Shown here: piece by piece, positions 52,701 through 64,000 of the stretch
Numbering within the stretch: position 1 is the first letter of the stretch
Layout of the letters: every line of letters begins with the position of its first letter
DNA from: Odobenus rosmarus divergens
Taxonomy: Eukaryota > Chordata > Mammalia > Carnivora > Odobenidae
Length of the DNA stretch: 64,000 nt
Direction: 5' to 3'
NCBI RefSeq assembly: GCF_000321225.1
Contig: NW_004450460.1
Location: 4,291 to 68,290, forward strand
Notes under the pieces: generated by a model
Databases searched by the model: none
The model's input: the letters and a program-made list of their open reading frames with translations, nothing else
What the model was told of the DNA's origin: nothing
Position numbers and translations under genes: made by a program

Positions 52701-55518
52701 AAGGGAAGTTGTGATATTGTGATATGTTTTTTGGTCTTCATCCACAAACCCCTGGAATTTCTAAGAGCAAAGGGCACATCTTTTGTTACTACGGTTGGTC
52801 TCTTGTCCGCAGTTCCGGAACTCCCCTCAGAGCCATGAAGGTGAAGCAGGGGTCTTGTTCTGTTTAACCAGCCCCTCTCCACCACAGCTGGGTTTATGTT
52901 CATGAGCGGACTTTGGGAAGGCCCTAAGGATGGGGGCTGGGTGCCAGGGGGATCAACTGTGATTAGAGGGTTGGAGCTTCCATAAAAACTCAAAAGAAGG
53001 GGGGGGTCAGAGGGCTTCCAGGTTGGTGAACCACGTGTCAGGCCCCTGGGCCCCAAACTCCATGAGGCAGAAGGGACCAGGGACCCTTGCAGACCTCTCA
53101 CCCTATGTATCTCTACTTCTGGCCATTCATTCATTTCCTTCAACGTCCTTCGTGATACACCCTTAATCTACTAAGTCAACCAGTCTCCAAGTTCTGTGAG
53201 CTGCTCTAGCAAATGAATGGAACCAGAGGAGGGGATCGTGGGGACCTCCGATTAATAGCTGGTCCGTCAGAAGCACAGGAGACAACCTGGACTGGTGTCT
53301 GAACTGGGGGCTGTCTTGTGGAACTGAGTCCTTCACCTGTGGTGCTCTCTTCAGGCAGGTGGAGTCAGAATTGAGTTCATTTGCTGGGACACCTGGTCAG
53401 TGCAATAAAGGTTTCTGGAATGAAGGAAAGATCCCTTGGATCTATTAAACTCTTCACCAATACTTTTAGTACGTGTGTAAGATGGCATCAAGTAGATGTA
53501 CCATTACTTAAGTATTAATCCATTATTGGACATTTAAGTTACGTTTCTTTTTTTTTTTTTTTTAAGATTTTATTTATTTGACAAGAGAGCGTAAGTAGGC
53601 AGAGCGGCAGGCAGAGGGAGAAGCAGGCTCCCCACTGAGCAGGCAGCCCGACCCGGGCCTCGACCCCAGGATCCTGGGATCATGACCCGAGCCGAAGGCA
53701 GCCGCTCAACCGACTGAGCCACCCAGGCGCCCCTTAAGTTACGTTTCTTAACAACTATGGGTCTTAAGAAATTCCCATATGTATGTTCAATTCCTAGGCA
53801 ATGAAACGGAATAAAGGAAACCTCACTAACACGCAGTGGAGGCCAGCAGGGGGAGCTCCCCCGCCCACCACTCCCTCTTCGCAGCCCTCTGCATTCCCAG
53901 CAGGAAGAATCCTGGGCTTCACCGCGCCGCTGAAAAACGAGGGGTTCCGCCCATTCGGACAGCCCAGCCAATAAGAGCAGAGCCCAGCCAATGAGAGCAC
54001 AGCTCAGCCAATGAGAGTTAGTCACAGCCCAGCCATTGAGAGCACAGCCCAGCCAATGACAGCAGAGCCCAGCCAATGAGAGATGGTCAGAGCCCAGCAA
54101 ACGAGAGCACACTCAGCCAACGAGAAGCCACTATACTTCCAGTTCCCAGTTCATTCCAAAGGGGTTTTTGCTTATTACAGTCTTCCCAAGCCCCACTCCC
54201 CTTCCTCTCTAAAACAGCATTTTTGGGGAGCCTGGGTGGCTCAGTCGGTTAAGGGTCTGCCTTCCGCTCAGGTCATGATCCTGGAGTCCCGGGATCGAGC
54301 CCCGCATCCGGCTCCCTGCTCAGCGGGGAGCCTACTTCTCCCTCTCCCACTGCCTGCCGCTCCCCCTGCTTGTGTTCTCTCTCTGACAAGTAAATAAATA
54401 AAATCTAAAAATAAAAAATAAAAAAAAAATAAAAGAGCATTTCTGTCCTCTGTTTCTGCAACTTGCCTATGGTTTTGCCATAGCTTTCTTGTCTTGGATT
54501 GCAGTTCTCTGCTATTCCTGAATACACCCATTTTGCTGGCAAAGTAAGTTTTATTTTTAAGGTTAACAGCAAAGATCCCAAAATGTACACGTACTGCATA
54601 GAAGGGTATGAACATATGCTAGTAGAAGTATTAATTGCACAACCTTTAGACCCAGGAGTCCCACTACGAGGAGTTTATCCAAAAAGTGAGTACAAACAAT
54701 ATACCTCAGCATTTGTAATAACTAAAGATTACAAACTATTTCAATAAGAGAATGATTAAATACATTATGAAACATCAATAGAATGGAATCCTACAGATCC
54801 CACCCCCAAACTGAGAGTTGTGGGGGGGCATCCTCAGTTCCCCGCAGAGACAGACAACGGGAGGAGCCTGAACTACAACCAAGAAGCCCAGACTCCATCT
54901 TGACCTCCCCCTGCGGGGACAGGAGCAACAGGTCCCTCCTCCCTGACTCTAAGCCCTTTCCTGTAAGGTGAGGCAGGGCCTGGGGAGCTCTTCGTTGGGG
55001 TAGATGTGGTGGTTCGAATAAAAAGTCATGCAAAGAAAAAAAAAAAAGGAATTACAGATCAGTATAAAAGACTAAGAAAGCATTTATGTTTTGAGATGCA
55101 AGTAAGTCCAAGACATATTGTTAAGTAAAAAAAGCTAACTAAAGAATGTCAACAATGAACATACAAGTGTTGCTTGTACTCATCCAAAATATCCCTAAGA
55201 AACAAGAAACTGCTGCCATGGTGGCCTCTGGAATATCCTCTGAGCTGCGTGAACAGGGACTTAACATTTTCAGGTTCTCCAGTGTCCCACCGACCATGCA
55301 AGGAAAAAACCTGACTCCTGCGCTCGACTGAACTGAACCCGGCCTGCTTTTCAACCTCAGCAAGGCGCGGGCACCGAGAGCTCATCTCCGCCCCCGGCGC
55401 CGCCCGCCCCGACTCACCCCCGCGGCTGCCAGCCCGCCCTGCCGAACCAAGAGGCCCACTCACCTGCCGGGCCCCAGGGCCTGAAGGCGGAAAGAGCAGG
55501 CCGAGCCCACCGAGCCAT
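35363..55518 (-). CDS. SIRT3: SIRT3, mitochondrial NAD-dependent protein deacylase
   Basis: Class I sirtuin that deacetylates mitochondrial enzymes. Seven minus-strand coding exons give 321 codons plus stop: 55464-55518, 50017-50200, 49687-49919, 47376-47476, 40771-40932, 36886-37095 and 35363-35383. All are GT-AG and in phase. Residues 1-18 ([18 protein letters not shown]) are basic and amphipathic, like a mitochondrial presequence. NAD-binding motifs are GAGISTPSG (67-75) and TQNIDG (149-154). The catalytic His is His170 in VEAHGSF. Zinc cysteines are Cys178/181 (exon 4) and Cys202/205 (exon 5). Exon 1 is short, as in the mouse long form, not long as in human. The final exon adds only LDRRDR. 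Intron 1 is 5.3 kb and intron 4 is 6.4 kb; both are filled with transposons. No catalytic residue is missing. Confidence 0.96.
35640..36800. other. SIRT3 intron 6 (no further feature)
   Basis: Intronic sequence between the sixth and last coding exons. I see no separate gene; some parts look like old interspersed repeats that I cannot name. Confidence 0.4.
37191..37329 (+). repeat. 34-bp minisatellite, four copies, SIRT3 intron 5
   Basis: ACTGATGGTGAGGCCTTGGA plus CACAGGGAGAACCC repeats head-to-tail from 37191 with only a few substitutions. Confidence 0.9.
37740..38560 (+). mobile_element. Old L1 3' fragment, SIRT3 intron 5
   Basis: AT-rich sequence with L1 ORF2-end phrases: AAAAATGAGCAAGATATAAA, GGTGTTGGTGAGGAAATGG, CATACAGGGTTGGTGG and CCATCAATAG. 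Heavily decayed. Confidence 0.55.
39000..40680. other. SIRT3 intron 5, C-rich stretch with a probable L2 3' end
   Basis: No gene is recognised. CCTAGAACAGGGCCCGGCAC followed by AGGCACATTTGCTGAATAAA (about 39840-39892) is an L2-type 3' end. A 219-codon plus frame at 39063-39722 is proline-rich, intronic and without a recognisable domain. Confidence 0.4.
40690..40740. repeat. (CA)n microsatellite
   Basis: About 50 bp of nearly perfect CA repeat, 31 bp from the 3' edge of SIRT3 exon 5, close to its donor site (GTTTGT on the minus strand). Confidence 0.95.
40990..41236 (+). mobile_element. Truncated L1 3' end with poly-A
   Basis: GTGATGAGCACCAGGCGACA...CACTAAATTGTACACCTGAA...ATATAACACTGTATG, ending in a 15-nt A run. 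This is a typical 5'-truncated carnivore L1 3' UTR. Confidence 0.75.
41970..42112 (+). mobile_element. Truncated L1 3' end
   Basis: GTGATGAGCACTGGGTGTTG, then AATCACTAAATTGTACTCCTG, then TTAACTAACTAGAATTTAAA and an A-rich end. This is the same family as the copy at 40990-41236. Confidence 0.8.
42590..42870 (+). mobile_element. L1 ORF2 fragment, left part, interrupted by the ERV
   Basis: L1 ORF2 phrases such as GACTTCAAGACTTATTATAA, GCTACAGGAATCAGGATGTG and CAAATGGTGCTGGA. The matching downstream L1 sequence resumes at about 45535. Confidence 0.7.
42875..45530 (+). mobile_element. Class I (ERV1) endogenous retrovirus fossil: 5' LTR and decayed gag
   Basis: An LTR-like segment starts TGTGGGATCAGG at 42875. 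It continues to about 43424, where it is split by a SINE. A possible primer-binding site TGGTGTCAGAAGGGG follows. After that come frames of gammaretrovirus-type gag, all broken: a matrix-like part (about 43780-44100), a proline-rich part (44160-44340), and a capsid block with [13 protein letters not shown] (near 44400). Further capsid and a CCHC-like nucleocapsid remnant follow (45100-45500). No pol or env is recognised, and the 3' LTR is not seen. The segment 44650-44970 may be a separate insertion. The element is non-coding as read. Confidence 0.7.
43216..43399 (-). mobile_element. CAN-SINE inside the ERV LTR end
   Basis: Minus-strand SINE (ATTTATTTATT...GAGCCACCCAGG). Target duplication TGGCAGTTTTATTTTT lies at 43202-43217 and 43400-43415; the first copy overlaps the element's T-rich end. 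Confidence 0.93.
45535..46520 (+). mobile_element. L1 ORF2 3' part and 3' UTR
   Basis: Long run of L1 phrases: CACCAAAGGCACAATCC, AAAAATGGGCCAAAGACCTG, GCAAATGAGCATTTGAAAA, GATGAATGGATAA, GGGAATATTATTCAGC. It ends in GACCTCATTAAAAAATAAAA. It continues the fragment at 42590 after a gap of roughly 150-200 consensus bases. Further decayed L1-like sequence follows to about 46800. Confidence 0.85.
46852..47040 (+). mobile_element. CAN-SINE, SIRT3 intron 4
   Basis: GGGCGTCTGGGTGGCTCAGT head to a CAAATAAG/TTTAAAAA tail. Diverged target duplication AATCATCCTATTACT (before) against AATAATCCTATTCC (after). Confidence 0.93.
47777..47990 (+). mobile_element. CAN-SINE next to SIRT3 exon 4
   Basis: GGGTGCCTGGGTGGCTCAGT head and a 17-nt A tail. 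Target duplication AAAAAACTATATA is present on both sides. It lies about 300 bp upstream, in transcript sense, of SIRT3 exon 4. Confidence 0.94.
48105..48528 (+). pseudogene. ATP5MC2: ATP5MC2 processed pseudogene (ATP synthase subunit c)
   Basis: Intronless copy of the nuclear gene for mitochondrial ATP synthase subunit c, antisense in SIRT3 intron 3. The presequence ([20 protein letters not shown]) fits the ATP5MC2 paralogue. The mature part shows SAISRDI and [20 protein letters not shown] one-base loss near 48381-48390 shifts the frame, and a stop at 48430-48432 follows in the original frame. The old end reads FFAM-stop at 48526-48528. The 3' UTR and a 10-nt A tail run to about 48683, so retrotransposition is clear. 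The stretch AATGTAGA before and CTGTAGAAA after may be the target duplication. No function is expected. Confidence 0.92.
49080..49680. other. SIRT3 intron 3, remainder
   Basis: AT-rich intronic sequence up to exon 3, with decayed repeat-like stretches; no gene is seen. Confidence 0.35.
51690..52080 (+). repeat. L2-like LINE fragment, SIRT3 intron 1
   Basis: GTCAAGGCCAGGACCAAATG then CCACCTCCTTCGTGAAGCC and AGGGACCTGCTTGC follow the L2 3' pattern. The flanking 50210-51690 has no recognised feature. Confidence 0.5.
52705..53410 (+). mobile_element. MaLR/ERVL-type LTR relic, family uncertain
   Basis: The right half carries a phrase set known from old mammalian LTRs: GTTCTGTGAGCTGCTCTAGC, GGGGATCGTGGGGACCTCCG, TAGCTGGTCCGTCAGAAGCA, CAGGAGACAACCTGGACT and CTTGTGGAACTGAGTCCTT. 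The left edge near TGTGATATTGTG is a guess. Confidence 0.5.
53548..53733 (-). mobile_element. CAN-SINE, SIRT3 intron 1
   Basis: Poly-T start, GA-rich stretch and GAGCCACCCAGGCGCCCC end. Target duplication TTAAGTTACGTTTCTT lies at about 53532-53547 and 53734-53749. Confidence 0.95.
53960..54126 (+). repeat. Array of eight ~20-bp units with CCAAT boxes
   Basis: Units of the type AGCCCAGCCAATGAGAGCAC occur near 53961, 53981, 54001, 54027, 54047, 54067, 54091 and 54111. Five keep an exact CCAAT; the others are CCATT, CAAAC or CCAAC. CCAAT within A/G-GCCAATGAG is the classic NF-Y site context. The array lies 1.3 kb downstream of the first SIRT3 coding exon, in intron 1. Confidence 0.85.
54225..54430 (+). 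mobile_element. CAN-SINE, SIRT3 intron 1
   Basis: GGGGAGCCTGGGTGGCTCAG head, CT-rich centre and a long AAATAAAATCTAAAAATAAA tail. A short target duplication (ACAGCATTT against AGAGCATTT) flanks it. Confidence 0.93.
54575..55110 (+). mobile_element. Decayed L1-like fragments
   Basis: AACAGCAAAGATCCCAAAAT, CCCAGGAGTCCCACTACGAG and GAATGATTAAATACATTATG recall the L1 3' region. GC-rich, unassigned sequence lies at 54790-55010. Confidence 0.45.

Positions 55519-64000
<8,482 letters not shown>

Larger units (their letters stand above)
53830..54570 (+). mobile_element. Probable LTR relic with a CCAAT-box array
   Basis: The right end (TGCTATTCCTGAATA, CACCCATTTTGCTGGCAAAG, TTTTATTTTTAAGG) closely matches the end of the ERV LTR at about 43145-43422, so this looks like an LTR of the same broad group. 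Its left part carries the CCAAT repeats described separately. A SINE interrupts it at 54225-54430. The limits are approximate. Confidence 0.5.

Overview
This window is mammalian genomic DNA from a carnivore. At least twelve tRNA-Lys-derived CAN-SINEs are present, many with visible target-site duplications. Their consensus is the arctoid type (bear, seal, mustelid), and no canid-type SINEC_Cf copy was noticed, so an arctoid caniform is the best guess. The gene order SCGB1C1 - ODF3/CIMAP1A - BET1L - RIC8A - SIRT3 - PSMD13 is the one known near the tip of human 11p15.5. The left end of the window therefore faces the telomere.

Layout: (1) 1-15 kb is a subtelomeric patchwork. It holds a GC-rich minisatellite, degenerate telomere-like blocks in both orientations, and a decayed endogenous circovirus rep gene on the minus strand (about 1678-2860) that is split by a SINE. 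It also holds a fragment of the mitoribosomal gene MRPS24 that still has intron 3 but lacks exons 1-2, four ~310-bp subtelomeric satellite units, and a hAT/ZBED-like transposase relic. (2) 15-22 kb carries SCGB1C1 (3 exons, 95 aa) and ODF3 (6 coding exons, 254 aa, one GC-AG intron), both plus strand. (3) 23-34 kb carries BET1L (minus, 4 coding exons, 111 aa) and RIC8A (plus, 10 coding exons, 529 aa), which diverge from a CpG-rich interval. (4) 34.8-55.5 kb is SIRT3 (minus, 7 coding exons, 321 aa predicted). Its introns hold an ERV1 fossil nested in an L1, an ATP5MC2 processed pseudogene, LTR relics including a CCAAT-box array, and several SINEs. (5) 56.1-64 kb is the start of PSMD13 (plus, exons 1-7, continuing past the window), divergent from SIRT3 with about 625 bp between the two start codons.

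The genes do not form one pathway. They cover a secretoglobin, a sperm-tail microtubule protein, a Golgi SNARE, a G-alpha chaperone, a mitochondrial deacylase and a proteasome lid subunit. RIC8A and SIRT3 converge; BET1L/RIC8A and SIRT3/PSMD13 form divergent pairs. The most unusual content is in the subtelomere: the circovirus fossil with a possible origin-like stem-loop, and the intron-bearing MRPS24 fragment, both lying between telomere-like blocks of opposite orientation. Exon boundaries were read from splice signals, reading phase and remembered family proteins; no alignment was run.
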